From positions 749,739 through 813,738 of the forward strand of contig NW_006766884.1 in NCBI RefSeq assembly GCF_000275845.1: a stretch of 64,000 bases of DNA, given 5' to 3'. Positions 1 through 12,264 of the stretch are shown here, piece after piece. The notes below the pieces were generated by a model, which was given only the letters and a program-made list of their open reading frames with translations, was not told the DNA's origin and ran no database searches. Each line of letters begins with the position of its first letter. Positions within the stretch are counted from its first letter, which is position 1. The position numbers were made by a program, and so were the translations under genes. The DNA is from Dichomitus squalens LYAD-421 SS1 (lineage: Eukaryota > Basidiomycota > Agaricomycetes > Polyporales > Polyporaceae).

Positions 1-696
1 CAACATCCAGAGCCGCACAAAGAAAGACTTCAAGTTGGGAGACAAGGCGCAGGCATTGTTGATGTTGTGTGGGGATTCATACCAGGTGATATGTGGACGG
101 AGGTGGGCGACAAGATTGACAAGAAGAGTGAGAGATCGGAGCGAAAGGGCCTGTGACAGATGCGGGCGAGGGGACAGCAAAGAAAGGAGGGATTCGACGA
201 GATCGAGCATCACAAGAGGGCAAACGGATGTCTGACACAAGGGAAAGGGGCGACGAGTATCGGTTTCGGTGCATTAGGTGCACGCTATATACTAGACGGA
301 CTCATCGATGCAGACCGGACTTCGGAGCCGCTACGGACGCGCTATGAAAGGGCGAAATAGTCATTGTAGTACAAAAAACTTTCGTCGAAGTTTGTTTTTG
401 TACAAAGAAAGACAAAAAAAGTTCAGCGCGTAAAAAAGTTTTCGGTGGCAAAAACCGGGTTGAGCGCTTGCACCCGCTACGTAGCGCACCAGGACGAAAA
501 ACTAACGTTCTGGGCTCTAGTGAATTCTACAATGCCTGAAGTTATGACATGCGATCGGTAGGGAAACCATAGACTCTCTCACGCTTGACCCCCGGTGTCA
601 TCAGTCCCTCGCCCATCTCTGGCACAGACAAGACGTAACATAGTACGCAATGGCATACAACAGGCTCAGATGTTCCAATCATAGCAAGACATCACT
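1..696. other. Intergenic, no gene seen
   Basis: All reading frames are short and show no recognisable protein. An A-rich segment around 360-460 contains an imperfect inverted repeat, listed separately. The stretch is the 3' flank of the SCAMP gene on the minus strand. Confidence 0.5.
369..403. repeat. Imperfect inverted repeat, possible hairpin
   Basis: The two ends read GTACAAAAAACTTTCG and, on the opposite strand from the right end, GTACAAAAACAAACTTCG, so the segment can fold into an A/T-rich hairpin with a small mismatch or bulge. It lies downstream of the SCAMP stop codon. Its role is unknown; it may be a chance structure or a small relic element. Confidence 0.4.
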
Positions 697-2010
697 CTAT
701 CCTCGGGTGAAATACGCTTTCGCACCGTGCGTAGCAAGCTCGGTCTTTGCCTGAGGAGTACGGCGATGAGTATGCCGTGAGTCGACCTGCATACGTTAGA
801 GTACACACCTTTTCCACGGAGTGTCCAGCAGCATTGTGATGGGCCCAGATCTAGTGGTACGACACAGGTCAACGTCATGACACGACGCGCGCGAAGACGG
901 GCCGACCTACCTGGCGGTAGTAATAGGCCAAGCCGACACCCTGCGCGATCCATCCGACAGTGGCTACCGTTCCGACAATGGCCGCAGGAAGCGAAGGCTT
1001 CGTGAAAGCCTGAATAGTCTGGATGAGACCAGCGGACCCAGTACTAGAAGCGGAGTTAGTGCGATGCTGCGAACGCAGCATTATCTAGGTACCTTGGGAT
1101 CCCAATGATCCTACCCAGCTGTCAGCCCTCAGATCTGTAGCGTTTCGGAGACGATACGTACATGTACACCGAGAATAGCAGGTGGAATCCTCCAAAGAAG
1201 AAAAAGAGGTCTGAGAAGTAAGACAAGATTGTAGCACTCGCGGACTAAAAACACAAGAGACCTGCGTACAATAGTATAGTGCCTGCTCCTGTAATGGGCA
1301 ATGCGTTCAGCGTGAAAGCGACCGTGTACTAGAGGCGTAGACCCTACCTTCATGTAACCATTATAGATAGGACTGCAGAGCTGAATCAGCAAAGCGTCGA
1401 CTGAGCACGACGTGTAGCGACATACCGGTACCATAGCAAGAAAGACAAAGGGGTGATGAAGATCACATAACTTCGTGGACACGGGTCCCGAGTAAGACAA
1501 ACAACCACTCCTGGAGATATCGTACAACATACCCAATACTTGAACCGAGATCGCTGCCACCATTGGATGAGCCAGACGCAAGTATACAGATGCAGGCCAC
1601 CATGTTCACCACCAGGGTACCAGCGAGCACAAGCCAGATCTGATACAAGCGGGTGATCAATTGTTGCGACGCTTCAGGTATCTCATCTCGAATTGAGTGG
1701 AATAGCAGTGGGAAGTCTACGTTTCCGCGGGCGAGGGCGAGGGAAGGCTCAGTTTCTTCGCTCGGAGAGCTGCGGATGAGAGCTTGCACTCACAAGGGGG
1801 CCAGTTGTTGCGGCCGTGTCTCCGGATGTGGTCCTGTTTCTGGGCAAGCTCGCGTTCTCGCCTTGCCAGATCTGCTTCTCTCTGCCTCAACTCCTCCAGT
1901 CGCGTGTCATTGTCCGTGGGTTTCACGGGGTCTTCAAACGGATTCGTGTCGAGAGAATGCGAAGAAGCAAAGGGGTTTTCGTTATAACCTGGCGAGACGG
2001 AGCCAGACAT
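697..2010 (-). CDS. Secretory carrier membrane protein (SCAMP)
   Basis: SCAMPs are four-helix membrane proteins of the Golgi, endosome and plasma membrane that act in vesicle recycling. Exon 1 (1794-2010) encodes an N-terminal tail with NPF motifs (NENPFA, TNPFED), a charged coiled coil and the conserved NNWPP. Exon 2 (1533-1716) continues with YFPLLFHSIRDEIP, the cytosolic entry to the SCAMP domain, and the first hydrophobic helix. Further short exons restore YVIFITPLSFLLWYRP/IYNGYMK, a second hydrophobic stretch (FFFFGGFHLLFSVYM), then FTKPSLPAAIVGTVATVG, and a C-terminus AKTELATHGAKAYFTRG that matches fungal members. Start at 2010 is the first ATG of this frame. Internal exon borders between 870 and 1530 are approximate. 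Confidence 0.88.
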
Positions 2011-3386
2011 TAGACGCAAAGCCGCAACCAAGCACCTCAGAAGCCATACTCATGATGGATTATAGGGCCGCCAGGGTTTATACAACTAGGGGGGTGGTGG
2101 AACGAAGTGCAGGAATGGCTTAGGCGCTGTACGCTTGTGCTGGCGTGGTCGCCGGGTTTGTGGTCGCCCAAACAAGTCCCCTGCTCATCTGAGCGGTCTG
2201 CCTCGTCTCTGCCGCCATAGATACGCTGCTGTGCTACTTGCTCTCGACACCTCAACAAACTGGACCGCAGGGTCTTGGGCCAACGGCATTCGGACAGCAG
2301 ACGAGGAGATCCCTGTTGTTTTGACGGACCGGCTCAAGAAACATCAAGACGGACAGGTTAGCGCGCAGACACGTCCTCAATTATGAATAAGTAAAGTAGT
2401 CGTCATGCCAAGAAGCGTCATTCATTCCCTGGACGTCACGCCAATTCTAGCGGACACGGCCCTTGGAATTCTCAGCCGCAACTCGGGTGGCCGTGTCTCA
2501 CACGGCGAGTACGGAAGTAACAGGTATTTTCCACGACCAGTTACTCTGACGCTGTTCTCTTACTCGCCCAGTGTTTTCAGGGCTTCCGAGCAACGCTCCT
2601 CCGGCCAGCCGCGAACCGCCGACCGCCCACGTCATTAATGAGAGCACGGTGTCGTCGAACTCCAGATATGCCATATAGCTGTATGGATCTGGCATGTTGT
2701 CGCGCGTGGTACGGCGTCTTCGAGCCACAGCACGGTCTTGATGCTCCGCACCAGCGCGCTCGGAATAGGGCTGCGGTGAGCCCTGGCAACGGCGCACCGG
2801 ACGGTCTCGATGCTTCGGGCTGCGGCATAATGTGGCTGCGGACGCCCCTTGCGCATCGGCGATATTCGAGGTAAGAGACGTCTATTTGGGGGGGCCGGGT
2901 TCGGAGGGCGCGAGGGCACAATTTTGCACTACCTGACTCGAGCGAACTTGGCTTGAGGCACGCGGGCACTGAAAAATGGTAGTCCGAGGTCTGGGTCGGG
3001 ATAGGCATGCTGGAGCGGAGCGGGGAGTGCAAATATCGGGGGTGCAAGCTCGGAGAGGATGCTGTACATGGGCGCCTGCGGCGTTGGCCGGAGGTGAGGA
3101 AAAAGAATAAAAAGGCCGGTGGGTCGCGCGCGGTCGTCGTCCGTACATTGTGTTCACCGTACGCTCTCCGTCACCCACCTTCTTTTTCTCCGTCCTCCCC
3201 TCCTCGCCTCCCAGGCGTGCTCTTGACGGTAAGTATTCCAATCACTTGCCCCCGTCTACTTCGACAGTTGCTTGACTTCCCGTCCCTTCCACAGCAGTCG
3301 CTCTCTTAAACCGACAGTCTCTACGCTCTCATTCTTCGAGTCCTCTCCTTTGCGTCAAAGCCCCTATCCTCTCCTACATCGCCATC
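2011..3386. other. Intergenic plus promoter and 5' leader of the DPBB gene
   Basis: No convincing gene was found between the divergent SCAMP and DPBB genes. Minus-strand frames at about 2500-3050 are open but match nothing I recognise and have no consistent splicing. A TATA-like AATAAAAA lies near 3105. A pyrimidine-rich leader follows, and a probable 5' UTR intron (GTAAGT at 3229 to ACAG at 3294) precedes the start codon at 3387. Confidence 0.5.
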
Positions 3387-4518
3387 ATGCACTTCTTCAC
3401 GCTCGCTTTCGTCGCTCTCACCGCCGTCGCCGGCGCGTCCGCCATCGTCATCCCCCACCGCCATGCTCATGTCGCCCGCCAGACCCCTCCTTCCACCTAT
3501 GCAGAGGGTTACCTTGAGGACTACAAGGTCTATCACGCTAGGTACATGGCTCTCGACTGCGAGGCTCAGCACAACACGACCTTCTTCGACAAGTGCTGCC
3601 ACCCTCTCCTCGTAAGTCACATCTATCACGATTCGCGTCGGTGGGGATTAACGTCGACTGACGACTTATTTCAGGCTACCGAGACGCTCGCGAAGAATCG
3701 CGCGCCCGAGTGCAATCCGGCGAACCACGTTTCGTCCACTGCCTCGTCCGCAGCTCCTACTCAGAGCCAGGTCCTCTCGTCCGGCGGCAACGATGGTGAT
3801 GACGGCGATGACTGTGATGACGATGAGCCTACCTCCACCGCCTCCTCTGCGGCCCCGACTTCGACCGATGATGAGGGCGACGACTGCGACGACGATGAGC
3901 CGACCAGCACCGTGACGCCCTCCAGCAGCCACGTTGCTGCCTCGACCGCTCACTCGTCTACGATCCATTCGTCCTCTGCGCACTCGGTCACCCTTTCGTC
4001 GACGCACGTCGCTACGACTTCGACGCACGTTGCCACGACTTCGTCCCACTCGTCTTCTACTCCCGTCACGACGCATGCCACGACTAAGGCCTCGTCTACG
4101 AAGACAAGTGCAGCTGCTCCTACGTCCACCGGCTCCTCGAGCGGTGACTTTACTGGCGGCCACGCGACCTTCTTCTACCAGGGTGGAAATGCTGGTGCCT
4201 GCGGTCAGGTCCACCCCGACAGCGCGTTCATTGCTGCTCTTCGTAAGTTGGATTTCCCTGGCAGACGTGGTGGAGCGATGATTGCTGATTCTCAATGCAG
4301 AGACCAAGCGCTACGGTGACCTCTCTCAGGAGTCGTCCAACTGCGGTCGCAAGATCACAGCGACGAACACCAACAACGGCAAGAGCGTCACCGTCACCGT
4401 TGCTGACGCGTGCCCGACCTGCCCGGAGGAGAACGACCTCGATCTCTCCTTCGCTGCCTTCACCTCCATCGCCACCGAGGAGGAGGGTGAGGTCCCCATT
4501 GTCTGGCACTTTGACTAA
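3387..4518 (+). CDS. Secreted protein with C-terminal double-psi beta-barrel (RlpA/barwin-like)
   Basis: Three exons (3387-3611, 3675-4242, 4301-4518) give 336 aa. Residues 1-19 form a signal peptide (hydrophobic core FTLAFVALTAVAGASA). A cysteine-containing domain (about 25-90: LDCEAQ, DKCCHP) is followed by a long Ser/Thr-rich linker (about 95-230) that holds two copies of an acidic GDDCDDDEPTST unit and His/Thr repeats. The C-terminal 105 residues are a DPBB fold (GGHATFFYQGG, ACGQVHPDS, VTVADACPTCPEENDLDLS, ending VPIVWHF). Fungal proteins of this layout are extracellular or wall-associated, related to barwin/expansin-like folds, and usually lack known catalysis. The Ser/Thr linker is probably O-glycosylated. 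Confidence 0.88.
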
Positions 4519-5149
4519 GCGGCGCGTCACTGTGTTGCCGATTCACCGCCAACCCGCTTTTTCTTGGGATCCGGTTCCTGCTTTATTGTTCTGATCTTGG
4601 TTCTCTGGGGGGCGATGCCCCAGGCCTAGCGCCATGCGTACCGTCTGGCAGTGGATGACAGCGAGATGGCTGAGACGAGACTGACGACCCTGGAGGCGGA
4701 GGGATCCACCGCAACCTCTCGCTACTCATCCGTTACGATACGCTTTACATATGTTCTCTGCGCTCTCCATCTTCAGCGGGAGTTTTGCAATCTGCTACTC
4801 ACCGGTGTATAGCTGTTATAACGTATCGTTATTGTCTGGCTGCTTTTCAAGAGTCGCTATTAGAGCATTTTCAATACATGTCACATGTGTAGGCATGCCC
4901 TGCAAGGTTCCAGTGTGACTTGGTGAACATTTGTGCGCCCGGGCGCAATGTTGATACAGAGACATCTTACGAGCAAGAGCACATGATCGGACGCGCGAGG
5001 GTGCGTGTGATCGAGATCTGTCGCGCCCTGGCCTCGCGAGTGACGTCGCCGACGTCGGACGCAATCTACCGCTCGCCCTTGAACCAACGCTAGTTATATG
5101 AGGCCACGCTGCTCCATGTCCCTCAGCTCAACCAACGCCTAAGTACAGC
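4519..5149. other. Intergenic, no gene seen
   Basis: 3' flank of the DPBB gene and promoter of the COQ11-like gene. No frame looks coding. An AT-rich GTTATATGAG lies about 55 bp upstream of the next start codon. Confidence 0.5.
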
Positions 5150-6484
5150 ATGCAACCCTTTGCGCAGAAGATCCTAGTTGTCGGAGGCAACGGCTTTCTG
5201 GGTGCGTTCGCACATGCCCTGGGCCTGTGCCCCGTGTCCTCAGATGCCCGCAGGGTCCGCCGTGTGTAGGACCGCCTTGGCACGCGGCATGAAGGTCGCA
5301 AGCATCAGGTACGTCGCACACTCTAGCAGGGTCACGGGCACCACTCATCCCCCGTACACGCAGCCCGTCAGGCAAGCCCTGGCAGACGCCAAAAGGCCAT
5401 ACGCCCGCATGGGTGCACAAAGTGTGGTTCCCTCTCGCCCCCATTCTCCCCCGCACGCTCATCTTGCATCGTATGCGATCGCGCGTGTCGCGCGCGCACA
5501 GGTCGAGTGGCACCAGGGCAACGCGCTGCAGCCGCAGACGTACGCGCACCTGCTCCCGGAGGTGACCGCGGTCGTGCACACGATCGGGACGCTGTTCGAG
5601 AAGTCGGGCTACAAGAGCGCGCTGAAGGACGGGAACGTGCCGCGATTCGTGAGCAGCGTCGCTGCTGCTGTGGCTGGGGGAGGGGTCTCTGCGAACCCGC
5701 TTGAGAGGGAGAGCAAGCGGAGGGAGGGCAGCTACGAGACGCTGAACCGCGACACAGGTGTGTGCCCGTCGATGGAATTTTCTGCGTATATGCGTGATTT
5801 GATGAAAACGCGACGATTTTCTCATTGCCTCCCGCTCTGCGCTAGCTGTACGCGTGTGCGAGACCTTCCTCCAATCCGAGCCAGTCGTAAAGACAGACGG
5901 TCCCCGCGCGTTCATCTACATCTCTGCAGAAGACTGCAACCGCCCTATCGTTCCCTCAGGCTACATTGAGACTAAACGAGAAGCCGAAGTGCTGATCGAG
6001 AAGATGGTCCAGGAGAACGCCCGGTACCGGGCGGTGTACATCCGGCCCAGTACGTGTCGAACCCTTGACACGCTTGACACAACGTGCATTAAGCTAACCT
6101 GTCCCCACAGCTCTCATTTACCATCCCCATTTCCGGCCCATGATCACCCCCGCTGCTGCCCTCCTCGATTTATCCGCCACCATCCACTCAAAACACCCCG
6201 CAGGGTTCCCCACCCCGGCCGGCCTGCTTCGCACGCTCGGTTCCCTCATGCCGCGACCTGTCTCGGGCCGCGAGTCCCTCGTGGACTCCCCGTTCAATTC
6301 GATCGCGCGCGTGCTCACGGTTCCGCCCATACATGTCGATCATGTCGCCGAGGCGGTCTGCATCGCGGCGGATAAATCGCGGACGGACGTGCGCGGGCCG
6401 TATGGGCTGGAGGCTATCAGGGAGCTCATTGGCTGGCACCAGAAGGGACAAAAGAGCCAGCAGCAGGCTGGGGCGCCTGTGTGA
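5150..6484 (+). CDS. COQ11: COQ11-like mitochondrial NAD(P)-binding protein
   Basis: Six exons (5150-5201, 5254-5308, 5364-5412, 5502-5757, 5846-6049, 6111-6484) splice in frame into an atypical short-chain dehydrogenase of about 329 aa. The N-terminus carries the Rossmann glycine loop VGGNGFLGSAVC. Diagnostic stretches follow: SGKPWQTPKGHTPAWVEWHQGN, VVHTIGTLFE, TAVRVCETF, AFIYISAEDCN, YIETKREAE, RPTLIYHPHF and HVDHVAEAV. This matches the yeast Ylr290c/Coq11 and NDUFA9-like family, which works with the coenzyme Q synthome at the inner mitochondrial membrane. In this family the usual YxxxK catalytic pair is replaced by a YxxxK-like YIETK. Activity is inferred from the family only. Confidence 0.88.
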
Positions 6485-6677
6485 AGTGACTACAGCTTGA
6501 GTGTGCAAGAACTTCACGATAGTATTGTACACGTTGTGTCTTAATTCTCGAACCCCTTCTCCGCAACCCGCTACGGCCTTCACTTGCACTGCCGGTTCCC
6601 CGCAGCTTTCACACTGGTAACGAGATGGTCGCCATGCCCTTTCAATGTCAGGTCAGCGTGACGAGCCGTCCCGCGGT

Positions 6678-8160
6678 TTAATCGCGTACCTCCCAACGAG
6701 AAGGAATGCTGGTCCGTTCGCTCATATCTGAGATCCCTGCAAGATTGAAGTAGTACCTAGAGATTATCAACGGCATCAGGCTAGTAGTGAATGGCTTTAG
6801 TGGAGGAGCGGAGTCGATGCAGGGAGTCAGACGTACACACTGATCATCGTACAGAAGTCGGCATACGGCGTAGAGTCGGTGAAGTATGTCGCCACGTTGG
6901 TGACGTTGATCAGCATCAAAGTTCTGTACGGACGTTACAGCATCAGGCGCAAGCATTACTGTGTTATTGGTTGCAACTTACAAGAAGTAAACGATGCCGT
7001 CTCTCATGACGAGCCGGGTGAACTTAAACGTCGGCAACTCCTTTCGGCCGAGAACGACAGTCGCCGTCCGCAGCAGGATCACCACAACGATTATACCTTC
7101 CACGAGGATGAGCGGGACGTTCGTTAGCAAGCCAACTAGACGTGCTGTCAGGCACATGCACTGAACACGGCAATGGAGGAAGTCTTACGCCTATTTGGTC
7201 GAGATGTATCAGCATGAGCGCACCACACGGTCTTAGTCTGGTAGAAAACACGGTTGCTTACTCGTGGAACTCGGAGGACTTCATGGCGTCGTCAAATGCG
7301 CAGTAGGTAGGATGAGGCGGCAGAGGAATATGGCCTATGCCCAATTGGAGCGGTATAACGGCGACCTGTACTGTGTGAGCGGGTCCTGAAACCATCCGGC
7401 ACTTCAAAGAGCATCGTACCATATTCGTGGCGATTGGGAAGAGGGACAATAACACCACAGCCAGTGTGATGAATCTGTTCTTGTCGCTGATGGGATAGAT
7501 CCGTAACCCCGCGAATGCTGATAAAAGGAGGTCGGTTAAGTGATCGCCGTAGTAATCGGCGAAATTCTAGGGGGACACCCGCCTGCCCACACAAAATATT
7601 GAACGATCGCTACAACTCGTTGCACATAACTGAGGTTGATACAGCTGCACTCTACATCAATTTTGGTAAGCTTGATAGCGTACGGGAGCGTAGCATACCT
7701 CTAAAGGGAAAGTGAGCTGAGAAACAGTAATTCTGAGGAACAAAGACCGCGTACTAGTCTTGTAGCAGGGAGGAGGAGAGGGAAAACGAGGCCAATGTAG
7801 TATACCGGAGTGGTGTACCGGTTGAGCAAGAAAACCACTTTAGCCCATGTCAGTCGGCGGCCCCAGATATAGCGAACTTCGAGGTCAAAAGTTATCAGGT
7901 ACTCGTAGAACACGACACCTGAGGCGGGGATGTGGATTAGACGGTACGGAGTGAAGACCTTTCACGAACGTACCAAGCATTGCCACCCCCATATATTGGC
8001 TTAGTTGACTACGAGCCGATGTCAGAACGTCAAGGTTCCTGAAAGAGAACGGAGACATGGTATGAACTCGCCTCGTCTCGTAGTATTGAAGCACTTCAAG
8101 CACCAGCTCCGTGACTTCTCCCGTGGACGAGCTGTCCGAACCAGCAGCGGTCGTCGACAT
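6678..8160 (-). CDS. DUF6533 integral membrane protein
   Basis: A multi-exon minus-strand gene whose pieces restore the hallmark of basidiomycete DUF6533 proteins: YEYLITFDLEVRYIW followed by GRRLTWAKVVFLLNRY (7701-7913). Hydrophobic segments follow: VYYIGLVFPLLLP; LRIYPISDKNRFITLAVVLL; NVPLILVEGIIVVVILLR; then FTRLVMRDGIVYFLLMLINV and TNVATYFTDSTPYADFC. The last exon ends at 6678 with SIPSRWEVRD. The family has about seven helices and no known function; it is expanded in mushrooms. The start is either 8160 (MSTTAAGSDSSS) or the upstream in-frame 8235. The final exon could instead splice onward after RWE. Confidence 0.75.
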
Positions 8161-8235
8161 ATCGAGAGTGGATACTGACTGTAGATTGGAGGAACGATTG
8201 AGCCCAGCTGAAGGGGGACCCTCAGTGATCAACAA

Positions 8236-10634
8236 CTTAAGTACTCTGGCCCGTCTGACCTGAGTGCCTGATTAACGCTATCTCACAGGAGGGTCAGCCG
8301 CGACGGGGAGGATAGACCTTGGCCCTGGCACCGGCAATTCAGCTCCGTCGAAGTCGATAAATGAAATGATATGTCAACAAAGGCATCAAGAGCCGGTGCC
8401 CGTCTGGGAGCGCCGTCTTCAGTGAACTGGGAACAGTCTTCTCGTGAGGAAAACGACGGGAAGTCTGCTCTGTGGTTTGACGGTCGCAAAACCTTCCGAT
8501 GGTTCGAAGTCCAAATACTTGATCTTGGAGAGCTTCTTTTGCGATAGGTACGTTTTGTGGTGACAGGCTGATAGGACAAGTTCCGGACAGGTGCTTTACG
8601 ACATTGCCTTGACCGTGGTAGCGGAGAGGCTGTGCAGCATGAGTAGATCTGGGTGAATAGAGAAAAAGATACGCACGACCCACGTTGAGGGGCTTTACAC
8701 CTGATACGTACACTGCGTACTCGGCATTCACAAATCTCTGATGCTGTCTTAACAATAAATTGGCCGGAAGAATGCTCTCTAGTCGGCCTCCCGACCTTGA
8801 ACGGTAGCGTACAGCTAACAGGACTTCTGATTGTCAATGTCAAAAATCGAAGTCTTCGTGAGACGCCGTGTGGATTCATAGGTCGAATAAGGCTGTGAAG
8901 CAGTACTGCTTAGTTACTGGGCCGTGCATGTGGTAGAACGATGGTGAAACATCGTTCCGCACACGCCTCGACGGACGGACGTGACCGTAGAGGCCAATCC
9001 ACTCGCACCCTGAGAATCAGTCGTAACAACCGGGGGCAGATAGGACGTCGGGTGCAGTGAACGCGGCAGCTTCAGTTTAACAAACCTTTTTCGGCAGACA
9101 CCACTATGCACGATACAAGCCGGTTGCTAAACCTCGCTGCACCATCGCCGAGAACGATACCCACAGGCAGTGCTGCCGTTCCACCTTTAGAATGGGGAGG
9201 ACTTGGCGTGCATCGCCTGGTAGTTTCGGAATCAGCCCCGTGATCCACGTTACAACCGCACGATGCGCTTGCCTGATAACGAGAAAGAATCCTCGTTCAG
9301 TGGCTAGGATCCGAGGCCTGTGAAAGATGGAAATGGCATCGCGAGACCATCAGCAGCATCAAGCGGGAGGTCGATAGCTTGTGGGCGAACTACGACTTCG
9401 ATCGGAAGCACGCCTCTACGGAGGTGCGAGGCCATCAGCGTTCAGTTTGGCTGTGGATAATGGTCGCCGCTCACAAGGAATGTACGGAGAGCCGTCTCCT
9501 GATGTGAGCCGTGTAAACTTGAACATCGAGAGTATCCGCCGACCGAGTGTAGACCCGGTCACAGGATGGCTGTGGATGGTGACGCACTCCTCTAGAGATG
9601 TTCGTCAGTGAGCTACCTGGACGTGGACATTGTCAGTCGTGTTTCACGCATGGTAGGATTAGATGGACACCTAATGGGTCGGCTGCTCGGCAACATACGA
9701 TAGGTCGCAAGTCAATGGGTGTACTTGCCCAAGAACTCCCGTGGTTTGATGGTGTAGTCAGAAGATTATTGTAACGGTTTGCTCTTGTCGTTCGCGGTGC
9801 GTAGAGGGTGGAGTAGACGGAGAGCTAGCTGGCGCCTTCCTGGAATGGGCATGATCAGCAGGCCAATGTTCGGCATGTGTGGCGGGTACATGGACTTCTT
9901 GCGTGCTCGCTCAGGTAGAAGTGGTGTGCAATTTCGCGCGACCTCCTCTCCACTTTGAGCCTGAGTTTCGTGGCCCGGGATCTCGCAAATATACCCTGAT
10001 ACGCAAGCCAGAGAAAAGTTAGGAGTTGTTTCAGCATATGGATGACGTTATGTAAGCATGCGATCCGCACCTGAAGGCTTCATGCCGGGGCGCGAGCCTC
10101 AAACTCCGGCCCGATAGCAACCGCAATGCCGTACGAATTCTGCCAGTTGGAGGCGCTTCCAAGATTCGGATGTGTTACGAAACCTGGGGGCTTGATGGTT
10201 ATAACCAGTCAAGTACTTACATAGTGGGGCGGGACACGCCCAGAACATGGCCTGACTAACGGTGAAAGCGCCTGCGCATGAGTGAATTATCGCGTGACGT
10301 CTTGGCCAGGGCAGAAACCCTCAGCTGGCCGAGCTTTGGGGAACCCCAGCGCGAAAGATAGGGGGCGGAGCCCCGACGCTGCCTTCTCTCCCTCTCACCT
10401 TCGTGTCGCGTCCCATCCGCCCTCGTGTCGTCTCGTTGGACGCGAAGTCGCCCCTGGGTCACCGAGGTACGTCAACGTGCTCTCGTGCGATCAGAGCTGC
10501 CTGAATAACGCGCATCACCTTCCACCGCCGTCCCGTAATTCGCTCGGAACTTGACCCTCGGACTTGGCCTCGGAACTATCAGGTTTGTTGCCAGAGATCC
10601 CCCCACGTCTGCACAACGGTTCTTCCAGAGCAGA
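8236..10634. other. Gene-poor stretch, possible relic sequence
   Basis: No complete gene could be spliced here. Minus-strand frames at 8283-8879 overlap each other without a conserved motif. On the plus strand, the frame from about 9277 to 9500 reads as a charged helix-like segment (ILVQWLGSEACERWKWHRE, then TISSIKREVDSLWANYDFD) with no start codon or partner exon that I could find; it may be a gene fragment. Base composition is more AT-rich than the flanking coding regions. Confidence 0.4.
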
Positions 10635-11970
10635 ATGTCGGTCCCGGGCCCTCTCCTTTCCTTCCGTCGGCCGAGCACCTTCGCGTCCGCGTCCTCCACC
10701 CCCGCACCTGCGAGGCTTGTAGGGCGTGCTCGCGTTCCCCGCGTTGCAGTGCGGGGGATCAGCCAGTCCTCCGCGTCCCAAAAGGCGATCCCGTTCGCGC
10801 TGAATACCGGTCGCGCTGAGACTGCGCCTGTCAACGAAGTCCGTCGTGGAGGACAGACGTTACGGATGATCATGTTCGGTGAGTCCGTGTTCTGAGACGG
10901 CGCGACGTATGTCTTCCTGCCGCACCGATGACGTCGCGCGAACCTGGACGTGGTGGCGCTATCGTATTTTGTCGCGGGCTTAGTCTGACTGTCTTCCAAA
11001 TAGGCAAACCGGGCGCTGGGAAGGGCACCCTCTCTTCACGGCTGGTGAAGAAGTATGACATTGTGTCGCTGTCTACTGGGGACCTGCTTCGGCAGCACAT
11101 CGCGGAAAAGTGCGTTCTCGACCACGTCTCCTGCCGCCGTCACATCGTTGAGACAATGTCGTGCGCAGGACTGAGATTGGTCTGATGGCGGAGGAGATCG
11201 TCGCCGCGGGCGGCCTCCTCCCTGACGAAATCATGCTCAAGGTCGTGACAAGTAAGCTCGATTTGCTACGTAGTAAGGTATGTCCAGGCGTGAGGAATCG
11301 TCGTCTCATCAACTCACGTTCGTCTTCGGCGGTAGCATTGGATACTTGACGGTTTCCCGCGTACGCTTGGCCAGGGCAAGGTGCTCGACGAACACCTTTC
11401 GTAGGTGTTTCCCCGCACATCCCCCTCGCACTACATTTGAACAGCCCATGCTCATAGACAACAAGGGACGCCCTTGAGCCTCATAGTCAACCTCGACGTA
11501 CCAGACGACGTGATCCTGAGCCGCATCTCGGACCGATGGGTCCATCTGCCCTCGGGCCGCGTATACAATCTCTCGTACAATCCGCCCAAAGTCGCAGGCC
11601 ACGACGACGAGACCGGGGAGCCCCTCACCAAGCGTCCGGACGACAATCCCGTACGTCATCTTCTTCTCTCCGCGTGTCCCTCACGGCGCTCACCGTCCGC
11701 GTCGTGCAGGAGACCTTCGCGCGCCGCCTCGAGCAGTTCTACGCCTCGACTTCCCCGCTCCTCGCGTATTACGGCGCCCAGGCGGCGGGCGGGACATCGA
11801 CGAAGCTCGTGAGCCTGGCCGGCCGCACGTCCGACGAGATCTGGCCCCAGCTCGAGAGCGTGGTCCGGACGAACTTCCCCGCTGTCAAGGAGCGGCAGGA
11901 AGGCAAGCGTCGGACAAGCTTGTCGGATGCCGTGCTCGCTCGGCGCGGGCAGGAGCTGCCGACAAGGTAA
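10635..11970 (+). CDS. ADK2: Mitochondrial GTP:AMP phosphotransferase (adenylate kinase 3 type)
   Basis: Six exons (10635-10878, 11004-11109, 11169-11277, 11336-11400, 11458-11650, 11710-11970) give about 325 aa. An arginine/serine-rich presequence of about 75 residues suggests mitochondrial import. The kinase core has the P-loop GKPGAGKGT, the AMP-binding STGDLLRQH, the ILDGFPRT signature and the LID with DRWVHLPSGRVYN and NPPKVAGHDDETGEPL, typical of the long-LID mitochondrial form that uses GTP and AMP. KRPDDN and the C-terminal helix follow. The second P-loop residue is Lys, where most relatives have Pro or Ala. The reading frame is consistent through every splice site. Confidence 0.92.
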
Positions 11971-12264
11971 AGGAGGCCTGAGGTGACTTGCCCTCTTCCC
12001 CTTGTCTCAGGTGCTCAGTTTATTTGCCAGCCGGCTTTGGGGGCACGTTGACGAACGGAGTTACCGCTAGCACGTTATACATTCCTATGCATTCAGCTTC
12101 TTTCCCCGCCTGCTGGGCACGCATGCGTTCCATCTCGTCGTGTCTATACCACGAGCACGTGGTCTCTTCCCATGCTGTACCTGTATACCTCTAGTAGTCC
12201 TAACGAGTACGACATTGCTGCATGACGCGCGCGTGCATCGTATGCTTGGGGTCTGGAGCAGCCG

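Noticed and set aside
2577..3047. 156-codon minus-strand frame upstream of the DPBB gene
   Set aside because: Overlapping open frames in two other registers and no motif; likely chance in GC-rich DNA.
3666..4307. 213-codon minus-strand frame opposite the DPBB protein
   Set aside because: Antisense of the Ser/Thr linker; Arg/Gly-rich without start context or motif.
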